Assembly (NCBI GenBank): GCA_963971575.1
Contig: OZ020622.1
Span: forward strand, 5,804,279-5,868,278
DNA: 64,000 nucleotides
Reading direction: 5' to 3'
From: Liopterus haemorrhoidalis
Lineage: Eukaryota; Arthropoda; Insecta; Coleoptera; Dytiscidae
Part shown: piece after piece, positions 11,102 through 24,200 of the stretch
Numbering within the stretch: position 1 is the first letter of the stretch
Layout of the letters: the number at the start of each line of letters is the position of its first letter
Translations under genes and position numbers: made by a program
The notes under the pieces: generated by a model
The model's database searches: none
Told to the model about the DNA's origin: nothing
Seen by the model: the letters and a program-made list of their open reading frames with translations, nothing else

Positions 11102-11755
11102 TCTAACATGCAAACTTGTCTAGAAGCAACCATGTTAGCAAAAGGAGGAAATTCCTATAAGGTTCCGTACATTAATAAGGCAAAATTCATCGTAAGAGAC
11201 GATTACAGACAACATTTTTATGTTCCATATAAACTGTGGAGACAGCCATGTCCTTTTTTTTTGTATCATTCTAGATATCTTAAAAGGTGTAACACAGATT
11301 TGTCTGTGTTACACCTTTTAACTGAATGCGTACAGTTCGAGGATGTCTGGGAGAGGTTAGGCCTGTGCTATGACCTGTCACTTGCCTTAGGTGACAACAA
11401 AGTACTCATGGACAGGCTGATATTCTTCCTGAGAGAATCGAACTTACTGTTTTATGTGTGAAATCTTGCACCTTATTTTAACGTGTTCTGTTTTAAACTG
11501 TGATATTCGATGGTAATTGGCCTCTTTACAGCCTCTTACCATCACCCTGAGTCTGTTCAAATTTTCGAACAGACCTTATTTATTTGTGTTTGTCTGTGCA
11601 AGATTTCTTTTATTGAGTATGCGTTATTTTATTGGTTTTATCTATTTATTGATTGTTTTTAATATGTAGTTTAGTCATTTAAATGGGCTGCGTTAGGCGC
11701 AAATAGCCTTTGTTGCTGTGCGCCAAAAATTTTAACTAACTAACTAACTTACTGA
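11102..11755 (+). pseudogene. LINE ORF2 C-terminus and 3' end, with a Tc1-like scrap at its start
   Basis: An open stretch at 11108-11461 starts with CLEATMLAKGGNSYK, very like the Tc1 transposase C-terminus seen at 15690. It then becomes a non-LTR retrotransposon C-terminus with CNTDLSVLHLLTEC (a Cys/His knuckle-like motif) and LGDNKVLMDRLIFFLRESNL. A 3' UTR follows and ends GTGCGCCAAAAATTTTAACT with a TAAC repeat tail, the usual 3' end of such elements. The same 3' end recurs at about 32625-32685. The clade cannot be settled. The join between the Tc1 scrap and the LINE looks like a chance fusion. Confidence 0.6.
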
Positions 11756-12180
11756 GCTCCAACTCGAATTCGTTTTAAATTGAACTTTTTTGCTAATGAC
11801 AATTCGACTTAAGGAGAGTTAACTGGATACCGAAATATTATTTATGGTCCCATGAATTTCGTTATAATTGGATCTAGCTCATTCCTCTTGTCCTATAATC
11901 TTAACCGCCCATTTTAAATAATTTCCGACTATTACACCCTACTTAAGAAGTCAATTGTCTAGTTTATAAACTAATAAGCATCACAAAATCTAAACAATTC
12001 GTTTGAAAACATTTCCGTAGTGAAAGTGTGCGCAATATCGTGTTTATAAAATCCATAGTAGGGTAGTCTGTGCGTAGGCGTTGGTGGTGTGTCTCTGACG
12101 TCACTAAAACTAGCCTATCGACCGAGGGTAGCCATCACAAGCCCCCTGCGCAAGCGGGGTTGAAACACGACCGGGTCACC
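11756..12180. other. Spacer upstream of hexokinase exon 1a
   Basis: No coding sequence is seen. From about 12060 the sequence becomes more CG-rich than its surroundings, consistent with a promoter-proximal region for exon 1a. Confidence 0.35.
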
Positions 12181-12266
12181 TTGCCCGATACCGTCAGAAC
12201 GACCGTCACAAGCGACTAAAGTGTGTGTTGTTCTTCCGCTGTCATCGCCATCGACAAGAAGTGACA
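12181..12266 (+). promoter_or_regulatory. Hex-A: Likely 5' UTR and promoter-proximal region of exon 1a
   Basis: A locally CG-rich stretch (CGTCAGAACGACCGTCACAA) runs up to the exon 1a start codon, whose context is GTGACAATGA. No TATA box is obvious. The transcription start cannot be fixed from sequence. Confidence 0.3.
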
Positions 12267-12287
12267 ATGAAAGACGCCAGAGAAGTT
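12267..12287 (+). CDS. Hex-A: Hexokinase alternative first coding exon 1a
   Basis: ATG followed by six codons (MKDAREV) and the donor GTGAGT at 12288. It ends in phase 0, so it joins exon 2 as MKDAREV-IRDKC. The short, charged N-terminus has no transmembrane or mitochondrial-binding segment. The call rests on ATG, phase and donor and on the CG-rich upstream region, so it is less certain than exon 1b. Confidence 0.55.
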
Positions 12288-15200
12288 GTGAGTATTCTAT
12301 TTATCAAATAATACACGCAAATTATCGGAAAAGTATACCATTTTATCAAAAAAAGAGGACACTGTCTTAACGAAGGCAGTTAAACATTAATTCTTATACA
12401 ATTTATGATTAGTTTTATTACTTTCTTGACACTTTGAGGATGCAGTGCCAAAAATTAAGAACAAATCTTTTTCTGGAACTCTGAGTGCTTTAAACTATTA
12501 TTTCTGTCGATAATATACTTCAAAAATTAATTTTCAAGGCCGGTTTTACCCATTAGGCTAGCTAGGCGACTGCCTAGGGGCGACACGAGGATGTGGGCGC
12601 CGGAAAGCCATGAAAAGTGTACCATTTTGTAAAAAGAAAACACTCTCTTCACGAAGACAGTTAGAAACTAATTCTTATAGAATTTATGATTAGTTTTATT
12701 ACTTTTTTGGCAGAATTTTGCGGAAACAGTCCCAAAAATTAAGAACAAACTTTGTTCTGGACCAGTGAACGCTTTAAACTATTATTTCTGTCTATAAAAT
12801 ACTTTTAAAATTAATTTTCAAGGCCGGTTTTACCATTAGGCTAGCTAGGCAAACGCCTAGGGGCGCCACGGGAAGAGGGCGTCGGAAAACCATGGAATTA
12901 TAAATTTTATGTACTTACTAGCTGGAGTACCCGTACCCGTACGATTTATAGTACATTTTTGCTGTAACATAAATAATAAGTGAGATATTTCAGATTCAAA
13001 TAAAATAGAAAATAATCGTTTCTTTTTTATACATCACTCTTTTGTATATATTTTTAATATTAAGTAAATAATAATATACTTCATTTATAGGTAGGTCTCT
13101 GGATGGCTCCCCAAATATATATCTTATTAAAAACTGCATTAAACACAGAATAGTTTTTTTTTTCATATTAATTTTTACCGACCGCCAACATATATAAGGG
13201 AGGTATTGTGATCATACCGATTTTGACATTTCGAGATTTCGATGGATCTTCACGAAATGAGATCCCAAACATAACGTTTTGACTATTTTTAACATGGTCT
13301 GTCTGTCTGTCTGTATGTCGGTCCGTCCGCCCGTTGGTCTGTTTGTCGGTCCGTGTACACGTGCAGAGCAAATTCGGCTAAAAGGATTTTTATGAAACTT
13401 CATATTTAAGCTCTTGACATCAATGGCACGAGTTGATTAACTTTTGGTAAAAATCGGTTAACTAGAAATGGGAGTTTACTCGTGTCGGTTTTAAGATTTT
13501 TGCGAATATTTAGCAACAGAAAAATATTTCGAAAAAATTTATTTAACAAAAGTTGCTATAAAAGCAATAACTAACAACTTTTATTTGAGAAATTTTTTGA
13601 TAAAACAGCATAAAACGAGTACTTTGTGGTGTCGGTCTTGTGGTGGCCACAGCTGATTTTTTAATATACTTCCGTCGATATTAACAATACTAATATAATA
13701 ATTATAAAGTGTTTAATTTAAGAACCTCTCACCTTTTTAATATTCTTTTAAAACTCTTTAGAATTGTTAATTTATGTCCTACTTTGCATTATCGAACGCC
13801 TAACTCAACATAACCTCATTTCGTACGTAAATTATAAAGAAACCACTTCGATTTTTCGATAAAGTTTAAATTACGCGCTTAAAACATGCAATCAGCTGAT
13901 ATTTTTCTTTTTCTTATCTCCAAAAATTGGCGCGTTATTTGAATTATAAAATATGCTTGTATATTGATTTAGCAATAATCGATAACTTCTATGATGCTAA
14001 GTGGTTACATTTATATTAAGCTGGTTGCGGAACATTGTTCTGTCAAAACAAGAAATATAATCGATCTCCCGCGTAAAGTTCAAGGACGGAGCGTCCTCTA
14101 ACCACAAACGGGCACCTAGTGAAGCTCTTCATAGACTCGATAATAAAACTAGGGCATATGAAGACTGGGAAACTGGTCTGGGGATTTCGGACAAAATACA
14201 GACGGCATTTATGGATATTTTTAGTGATTTAGTAAAGTTTTTTAAGTAAATAAAATAGAAAACAATCAAATGCGGCTGTTTACAGACTCTACCAGTGATT
14301 ATTGTATAATTTTCTGTAACTTTTGCGTGTATTGTGTTGTGAAATATAAAGTCATACAAAATTAATAATTATTTAATAATATATTAATGGAAACATCTAC
14401 GCAATAGTTTAATTGTGTCAAGTATTAATAAACAATCGGCAAATTGAAGGTCATAAATTCAAATTAAACAAATGATTAATCTTAAATTTCACTAGAAAAT
14501 TATGAGGAAGTGAGAATGGGTAGATTGTTTGTTCAAAATGAATTTAGTAGCAAATAAAGCTTTAAGCCAGTCGTTTAATCAACGCAGCTGGTCATTTTGC
14601 GTTATAACTTCAAAGACAAACTTAGTGGCGAAAAAATATTTTTTTTTGCTTGTGAATTATAGACTAATATTGCTCTTTTATTTTACTAAAACAATACCTT
14701 TTGAAATTATATTTAGTTTGTGTTCGATAGTAATTTGAAGATTTATAAATTTTAAAAGTGTTTAGTTAATATAGGGACATTTGTATTGGTATCGCTAAAT
14801 AAAACGATGTTTACATTTGACATTTTATAATACGCTCTGATGTGTTTTGATAATTGTGTTCACATATCTAACTTTTAGTAATTTCTAAAAACCTTTTTTA
14901 TTTAGTTTGTTGTTTATTTAGCAGTTTTGTGTTTAGTTATATATTTTCTTATAGATTTCCATTTGATATTGTGTGTATTGCATAGTTTTTTAGGTTAAAT
15001 TCAACGTACTTCTATTTTTTTTTTCTTTGATCATATTTTTAGATCACATCAGCCCTTTTTAGGACTATTTAGCCTATTAGAATAGTTTATTTGTTTCTAT
15101 TCTGTTCTTAGTCTTATATTTTCATTTCATTACAATACAAGTGACAGCTTACGAATATTACATTCGTTAAATGGATGCTATTTAGACGTACTAAACATGA

Positions 15201-18200
15201 CGCCACTAAAACATATGACGTTTCCAGTGACGCAACTGCACTGATTCGCCGACTGCCCTATACTGTATTTTAATTTACTTCAAATAAGTACGTTTCATAC
15301 GTACTATGTAAACATAATAGGCAATTACTTGTGATGTCATTCTATTTATTAAAAATTCCAACTGTTGTTTTTCTGCTTTAGCATTGGTAGAGTTAGAGTT
15401 ACAGTAGGTGGCCAAATTATTAGGGACAGCACACCCCCCCTGTAATTTTCAAGCTTAAATGCATTTTGTGAGAAAATAAATTGTTTTTAAATATTTTTTT
15501 TCTATATTCTTGTTGCTGGTATCATTATTATTTTAAAAAGCGGGAGATCGCCAAAGAAATCATCACCACCAAGCGGCTATTTATAGAAACCCTTATCAGA
15601 GAGTGGCATCACAACCCCAATCTCCGACACAACGCAAAAGTCTGCATAGAAAGCATGCCCAAATGCCTGGAAGCCGCAATCGCAGCAAAGGGTGGCATTA
15701 CAAAATATTAAGATTTTACTTAATTTGTTAAATCAACACTTTTTATACAAAAATAAATGATTATGAATAAGCAATTATGTCGTTTTATATTCTAAATAAA
15801 GCACTCTAATGAATAAAAATAAATACGAGACCCAAAGCCACTTATTTCCTCATTAAATTCATTTGAAAATTACAGAAAATCTGCACTGTCCCTAATAATT
15901 TGGCCAGCCACTGTAAGTGTATCTTTCCCGTTATCTTGTTCTTGTACCAGTGGCGTAGCGTGATATTCCTGGGCCAGGGGTCACCAGGTAAATTAGCGCC
16001 CTTAATTGAAAATCACCTCACTTTGATATTCTGGCGCCCCCTGAATGCCGGCGTCCAGGTAATTTGTCCCCCTGCCCCCACCCCATCGCTACGCCACTGT
16101 CTTGTACACCAATAATTGTTGCTATTTGTGGCGTCTTATATGGCAGTCCTAGAACATAGACTTTTTATCATTTATTTTGTTTTAAAATATTTTTAAAATT
16201 ACGTAAATTCATTTCCACTAATTGATAAGCACCTGATTTTTTTGTTTTAAAAAATTTAAAAACTAATAAAAACATTTTATCTATAATTATTTAACAAAAA
16301 TATTTTAAATGTGGTATAAACAAAATTGTAATCTGTGTAAAATATAAGTTTTGGTAAAATTGTCAACATTTTGTTATGATAGTTTACTTTAAAAAAAAAA
16401 ATATATATTTCCTGTTTCATAATTTGTTATGTATACAAAATGATTCCGCGAATTATGAAAATTATTGTCGTTATTATTTAGCTAATGATAGTTTGAAATA
16501 CAACGTTCAATATAAGAGCAAAGTTTAATATTCGCGATTTTATTGTTGATTACATTTTAATGATTTGTTGATTAAAAAAAAGATTTTTATCAACGAATAT
16601 TTACAACCTGAGCTAACTATGGGAATGTGTGAAATCTCACACTTCAAATAAAATTTTTAATTTAGGTTATAAGTGAAACTTTACCAGTCAAAATACTTTT
16701 AATTTTCGTTTAGCCATTTTGTTATTTCAGTAGTTTTATAATCTGGGTGTCCCTCAGGACACAAAAATAGGACTGTTAATGCTAATAATGGTGAATATAC
16801 GATTTTTAAACAAGTTTAATGAATGAGAAAAAAAATGTAAGTATGTATTTCTTTCACGATGCATTGACATTTGAAGTATAATTAATTCAAAATCTATTTT
16901 AATCACAAAAGCACAAATATGTAAATTGAAACACCTAGTTGTGGAATCCAGTTGAAAACTTATAAAACATAATTTATTAACGGATTTATTTTTAGTCAGA
17001 AATCAATTCAACCTTTGTACAATATGCAAATAATTATTTTTTTTTAATCTTCACCGAAATTATGTCCAAAGTCCAATAGGAAAAAAGGTATTCCCAATGT
17101 TACGTCACTGTTACGTCATTAACCGCATTTTTTTAGATTATATTGTTAAATTATTTTGCATGAAGTTTACAAGGTCTTCGGGGCCTCTGGGTTTCACGTA
17201 ACGATAAGAAATTGATAATAAGTCTATTGAATGGTAGTGTTTGTCTTCTACTATAGACTAAACAATACTTAGATGATGTTTATTGATAAAACGTGATATT
17301 GAAAATTTTAAAATGAAAACATACACTACCGTCCTTATGTTTAATCGCACCTTACAAAAGTAAGCACTACCACAATAAAAATACGTCTACTTGTAGGCCT
17401 CAGAGGTCGTTTTGCGGTTAAAAAACCACGTCTTACGACCGTCCATAAACAAAAAAGGTTATCCTGGACCAAAGAGCATAAAAATTGGACGGTAGAGAAT
17501 TGAGCAAAGTGCTTTGGTCGGACGAAACAAACTTCGAACTTTTTGGCAATAAACGCCGATCATTTGTTTGTCGTCGGCCAGGGGAAAGTATGCTGGAACA
17601 GTGTATTACCCAAATTGTAAAACATGGAGGTGGTAATATAATGGTTTGGGATTGTTTTGTTGGTGGTTAGTTGGAAGAATCGTCAAAATTAACGAAAGAG
17701 GTGTATATGCGGATTTTAGAAGAGAATGTTTTGAATTTCGGAGCAGAACTAATTGGTGAAGGGTTCGTGTTCAAGCAAGATAATAATCCCAAACGCACTG
17801 CCAAAGTGGTTAAAGAGTATCTAAATATAGAATCTGAGGAAGGACTCTTAAAGTTAATGACTTGGCCACCACAAAGTCCGGACTGTAATCCTATAGAATT
17901 ACTATGGAATCATTTAGACAGGGATGTGCGAAAAAACCTCCAAGGGGTAAAAAACTTTTCAACATCACTCAAAAATATTTGGAACAACATTAATGGCCAA
18001 TATTTAAACAAATTAATTGATCGCATATCGCGTATTTGTCAGGCGATTATAAAAGCGGTGGTCATTTTGACGAAAATCTAATTTGAATACTATTGCTTAA
18101 TTTTATGTGTAATTTTTAAGATAATTGTAATGTTTTGAATTCATTTTTATTAAACAGACCTAAAATCATCTATTTATTTTATTGGAACCCTAAGTCAAAG

Positions 18201-21200
18201 ATATTTTGACTATTTTTCTTTTAAAAAATACTATTAGGCTAGGTGCGATTAAACTTATGGACGGGAGTGTATATGCACAAACGTTTTATGCATAAAACTG
18301 GGTTCAGAGCTCTTAAATTAGTCGACTATAAGCAAGTTTGTCATATGGTAACGCGAGCAACCATTCAGATCTATAAATTTAATACGTATGTTATACGTTG
18401 TCGATTGTCGATAGTTTTCAAAACTTATAGTTAGTGAGTTGTGTTAATGAGACAGACATATAAACGCTGCATTGAACGTTAAAACTATCTACTAAACTTA
18501 TATACAATGCACAGTGAACAGTCAACTAATTTAAAGAGCTCTGAACGCAGTTTTAGGCATAAACTCATTAGATTATCAGAATACAAATTTAGTACCTGTT
18601 TATCATCATTAGTGCGACAGCCCGAGGTGAGCCTGACCTCCTATTTCCAGTGTTCATGACCATATTTTCAATCTATGTACATTCAGGTGTATAGCTGGGT
18701 CCACATTAGCTGTAATGCATCGCGTAAGGTAATGCTCACTTGAAATCTACCTGTCTCGAAGTATTGCAATCTTCTTGTGAACAGCCCGAGAGTGGAGCAT
18801 TCTGTGAACATAAACAAAAAAATTTATTTCATTTTGTGAAGTTTGTTAAGGTCCATGTTTCGGAGCCATACATAAGTACAGGGGCCTACTATAACTTGGT
18901 ATAACCTGATCTTGGTATTTTTAGACAGAAGTTTCGTTTTGGAGATGGGACCAGTTAATGCGTTACTATATTGACCATTACACTATGGTAACCGGCGATT
19001 GTTGTGTAACTTCTAGGAGTAGACTTTATGATACACTTTTAAAAGGTTTTAATGACCTTACGATTTTAAAATCTAAAAGTATAAAATGATTATTTTATTT
19101 TGTAAGACGTAAATTTGTTATTTTTATATAAATTACGTCTTTAACCTCGTTTATAATAGTTCTATATCGTAAACCCATCGCATATGTATAAAGACGAATC
19201 AATGGAGTGTCACCAGGGCCGGTTTTACCATTAGGCGCGTCTTGACGACCTCCTAGGGCGCCGGAAAGCCATGAGATTAGGATATTTATGTATTTATCTG
19301 TAGCAAGTAAATATACTATTTTAATATTTTTCTTCTACCTCCATGGAATTATATTTAGAGGGCGCAAAATTATGACTTGCCTAGGGGCGCTGTATTAAGT
19401 CTTGCCTAGGGGCGCCAACGACCTTCGCGCCGGTTTTATGTGTCACTGTTTTGTTTATACTCGAACATCTGTTTATAATAAACAAACAATATACTTCATT
19501 GATTCATTATTCTTATGCCATGCACTTGAGCTATGGATTTATTATAAACAAGACTTGACTAAAACATCCTAAAGTACGTACTTTTGTATTTTTGCTGTAT
19601 TTGTTGTGACCATACAAAATTTTCCTGTATTCAATGCCAAACAGAAATTTTCTGATTTTATTTAATTTCTATTTATAGATAAATTATGGTAATTGTTTTG
19701 ACATTTTGTTTACGAAAATCTAAGTAAATAAACAAATTATTTTTATATAACAACTTTTAAACATAAAAGTTATTTTTGATATTAAATAAATGTATTTTTA
19801 AATCATAATTTAAAACTACTATTTTAATAAACATCTAACGAACATAACGAATACAAATGTAAAACAGTATAGCATAAAAATAAACGGAAAGTTGGTATGC
19901 CTGACAAAGTACTGGTACGTCAAACAAAAGTCTGACTGAATTTAGTTTGAAAAGTTGGATAGTCGGCGGATCAGTGCAGTTGCGTCACTGGAAACGTCAC
20001 ATGTTTTTGTCACGTCATATTTAGTACGTCTACATAGCATTTAATAAATGTAATATTCGTACGCTGTCACTTGTATCGAAATGAAATAAAAATATAAGAA
20101 TAAGAACAGAATAGAAACAAATAAACTATTCTAATAGGCTAAATAGTCCTAAAAAGGACTGATGTGATCCAAAAATATGATCAAAGAAAAGAAAATAGAA
20201 ATACGTTGAATTTAACGTAAAAAGCTATGTACTACACACAATATCAAATGGAAATCTATAAGATATCTATAAGAAAATATATAACTAAACACAAAACTGT
20301 TAAATAAACAACAAATTAAATAAAAGAGATTTTTAGAAATTACTATAAGTTAGATATGTGAACACAAGTATCAAAACACATCAGAACGTATTATAAAATG
20401 TCAAATGTAAACATTGTTTTATTTAGCGATACTAATACAAATGTCCCTATATTAAATAAACACTTTTAAAATTTGTAAATCTTCAAAATTACTATCGAAC
20501 ACAAACTAAATATGATTTCAAAAGGTATGCAGAGCCGCAGTAAGGAAAACTTGCGCTAGGGGCAAAACTGTGTTTTGGTGCCCTTGGCAAAAAAAAGGTG
20601 GTCATCACCTCCCAAAATCCAAGTGATGAGCAAAAAAAAAGGTCCTCACCTCCCAAAATTCAAGTGATGAGCAAAAAAAAAGCCTTTTTCCTTAGTGCGC
20701 TAGCCCCCCCCCCCCCCTTACTGCGGCTCTGAAGGTATGTTTTAGTAAAATATAAGAGAGAAGAGCAATATTAGTCTTTCACATGCAAAAAAATCGATTT
20801 AGTTTATTTTTTCGCCACTAAGTTTGTCATTGAAGTTATGATGCAAAATGACCAACTGCGTTGATTAAACCAGTGTTTCTCAAATGGTGTGCCGCGAGAT
20901 CTTAAAAAAAAACTGGCGTCGTTTTTATTTTAACATCGAATATACGTACAATACCATTAATAAGAATAAAGTACACGAATGATCTTTTTATGACGAATTG
21001 AAAAATTAACATATCCTGAATACAGGGATCCGTATTAAGGAGCCAACACTATTTTAATAAAGACCAATTAGACTTCTTCTACGACTAAGTAGGTGTACCG
21101 CGAAATTTTTCTTCTTTGGAAAATGTGCCACGAGAGTAACAAGATTGAGAAACACTGGATTAAACGACTGACCTTTAGTGACAATCAACAGTGCACAAGT

Positions 21201-24200
21201 CATAGTTTAAAGTAAACTAATTTAAAAGCTCGAACGAAGCTTTATTGTTTCAAACGTGACCATTTCAAACTTATTGATTGTACTAAAATAGGCCGTTTCG
21301 CTTCTTGCCTCCCCTATCCACGTATTCTCCATTTCCTCCATTCTCCCAATTCCGCAGTCTAGCCAACATATGACGCAATAGGTTCCTAAAATTACAATAG
21401 GAACCATAAAAGTTAGGCTATTTTAAACAGAATGAATCATATTTTCAAATGAGTTATTCTATGGAATTCATATATGATGTAAACTTCAAATAGAATTGCT
21501 TTTCCTTGAAGCATTCGCGGCAAGTTCACCTCTTTGCCCCTCGTTTAAAACAGTTGAATGGCATTTAGGTCAGGGCGGTGAGAGGTAAGGTGCCAAGCCT
21601 CCAGTTTCTGATTGGACGATACAAGAGGCGCGACACTACGTCATAATACTGGAGTTGGTTTATCGACTTTGGTATGCATAGCCGCAGGAAATGAATACCC
21701 CCTTGTCTGGGTTTTTTTACTTGGTATACTGGATTTTTTCATTGTTTTAATGAAATTTAGATTCTGGTTGGGAATATTATTAATTTATTTAGGATTCTTA
21801 AAAAATTCTAAACCAGAAATAATGTTAAATATATGACGCAAAATGTGTATTTATTATTGCACAATATTTTGTTCGCCTTGGGGTCTATTCAATAAGCTTT
21901 TCGACACTTATTTTTATACTGTCCTGTCGAAAGTTCCTACAGTCAATATACATACTTGACCTTGCCAGTGTGCAGGTGACTACCGATAAGTTATTGAGAA
22001 GTGACATTACCTATTGAGAACTGACACGCTCGGATACGCAGTCTGGTGGTGAAATATTGTACTACGCGACTGTAGTACTGTTTGAAATTATTACATATGT
22101 TCTGGTGTTGATTTTTTGTTAGAAGGTCCAAAGATACATTATCATAAAATAAAAATGTACTGTGCTATAATTAACCAGTTCCCTGTTAGCATATTAACAG
22201 CTGAATACTAGACAATTCAGCCATTTTGCCATGAATTACAGCGCCGCCAACGGTAATGTCACTTCTCAATAGGGAAAAAACTTTAAGGTCGTAGCGCCAC
22301 GCGGATATTTTTGAAACCATTCTTAAACAGATACCACTTGACATTTACTAGTAAATATTAGCGAAAAGTGTATCAAAAAACGACAAATAATAAATAATTG
22401 TATGCGATTTTCTGATTTTGTTTTAAAATTTTATAATCAAGTAAGTATACACACGTACTGTGAGGACATTTTTTTTAAGTGACATTACTTGTAAACAACT
22501 TAAATACTACATTTCAAATTATTTATTTACACTACAATACAAACTTTCATATAAGGGCTCACTTTTTTTCCAATTTTTAAATTGTTTATCTAAACATCGC
22601 GTCGATTCCTAACCTCTTGCTTTCCCAATTTTGTTTCGAACCGTACGGTGTCTGATATTAGTGGAAACAAATGAAACGATATTTCCGGGTTTCTTCTTTT
22701 CAATGAATTGCACATAGGCACACAACAATATGTATTATACATTTTTCAATGATTATAATAAAACTTTAAAAACAAACTTCATACAAAACCAATACACAAA
22801 ACGAAATGTTATCTGATGTACACAAGTTCATAAAACGCTCACCAGATGGTAGGGTGCTTAGCTGCAAATCCCTATAATATGCCCAACAAACACTAATTGA
22901 AGTTTCTTAATTATGTCCTGTTTAGAGGTTTAAAAAATTCTAATTGCAGCCCTCTTATGTCCTTTTTTACGCCAATATTTTATTGGAAGGTTATTATATG
23001 AATGATTTCTAGGAAACTTAGGACGAAAATGATAGGCTTGGCCTAACCTTAAACCTTGAAAACATTTTTGCATGCAGAAATATGCATTTGGAGGTCGTTT
23101 CTTTTAATATATTTCCTAGATTTTTTATAACATTTACGTTAACTTATGTGATCAGTTTCATAATATATGACTTGTGTAATTTTATGATGCAAACATGTAT
23201 TTAAAACCATCATTAGATTTGGTTAGAATATGTTAGGTTAGGTTTAATATTATCAATAAATAATTGTTTAATTTTTATCAATAATCTCACATCCTGTGAG
23301 TTTTGATTAAAAATAATTTCTTAGAATTAGGTACAGCTTATTGCAAAATTTTCCTTATAAAAATCTTATTCAAATTCAGAGAATTTTGGTGTAAAATTAA
23401 CGTGACTTTTTTAACGTAACAAAATGTGAGATTGATAGGACATGTGTTAAATTGGTTATTTCAAATGGGCTTTTGCGTACTGTATGGGCATATTTTTCGT
23501 AGTTCGTAGGTTTAACCAATAAACTGTCTATGTTTTGAAATGATTCAGATAAGTTAAAAACATTGACAAAAGATTTGTCCGTAGTCATTTCTATTAATTT
23601 ATTATCGTCAGATGCAAGCGAAGAGTAATTTTAACGCTGAATTTTTATATTCCTTTTATATTATACTGGTTTCCATTAATGTGCGTTACTCGAAATTATC
23701 ATATTTTTATATTAATTCCTCTGTGTTCCGCTGACTACTGGTGGTCCTTAGCAAAATATTAGTGGTCCGCGAAAGGATTATAAATTATTATTTCTGAGAT
23801 TTTTTTGTTCATTTCTTATGATCTTTTAGTGATTTTTTATAACTGAGACATTTTATAGATGTAGAAATTTGTTTAATATTACATTTATTTTTTGTGGTTC
23901 GCGGTAGAAAATTAAATATTTTACTGGTCCGTGGTACGTTTTCGGTTGAGAAACGTTGTTCTAGGGTGTGGGACAAGAGTTTTTTAGCACATTTTTGGCA
24001 AAAATCATGTTAAAATAAAAAACTACTTTTCGTCACTCAATCTACCTTTTAGGAGCTTTCTTTTAATACCACACAATAATTTAAAAGTATGTCCTATAAT
24101 AAATACATTTATATAAAAAAGTATAATATTTTTTTCAGCGACAATAAAATCAATATTTCTCGAAAAACTAATCTGATCAAAAATTCCTATTGAACTATTC

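Larger units (their letters stand above)
19960..21200 (+). repeat. Dispersed repeat R, copy 2, carrying two nested MITEs
   Basis: Inverted relative to 14560-15265, and in the same orientation as 43420-43965. It is interrupted by hAT-type MITEs at 20530-20731 and 20871-21157, both with perfect target duplications made from R sequence. The R copy is therefore older than both insertions. Confidence 0.7.

Noticed and set aside
13168..13403. Minus-strand ORFs rich in TDRQTD
   Set aside because: Translation of a TCTG simple repeat in a dispersed element, not a gene.
21612..21836. 74-codon open stretch
   Set aside because: No resemblance to known proteins and no splice sites in phase with hexokinase.
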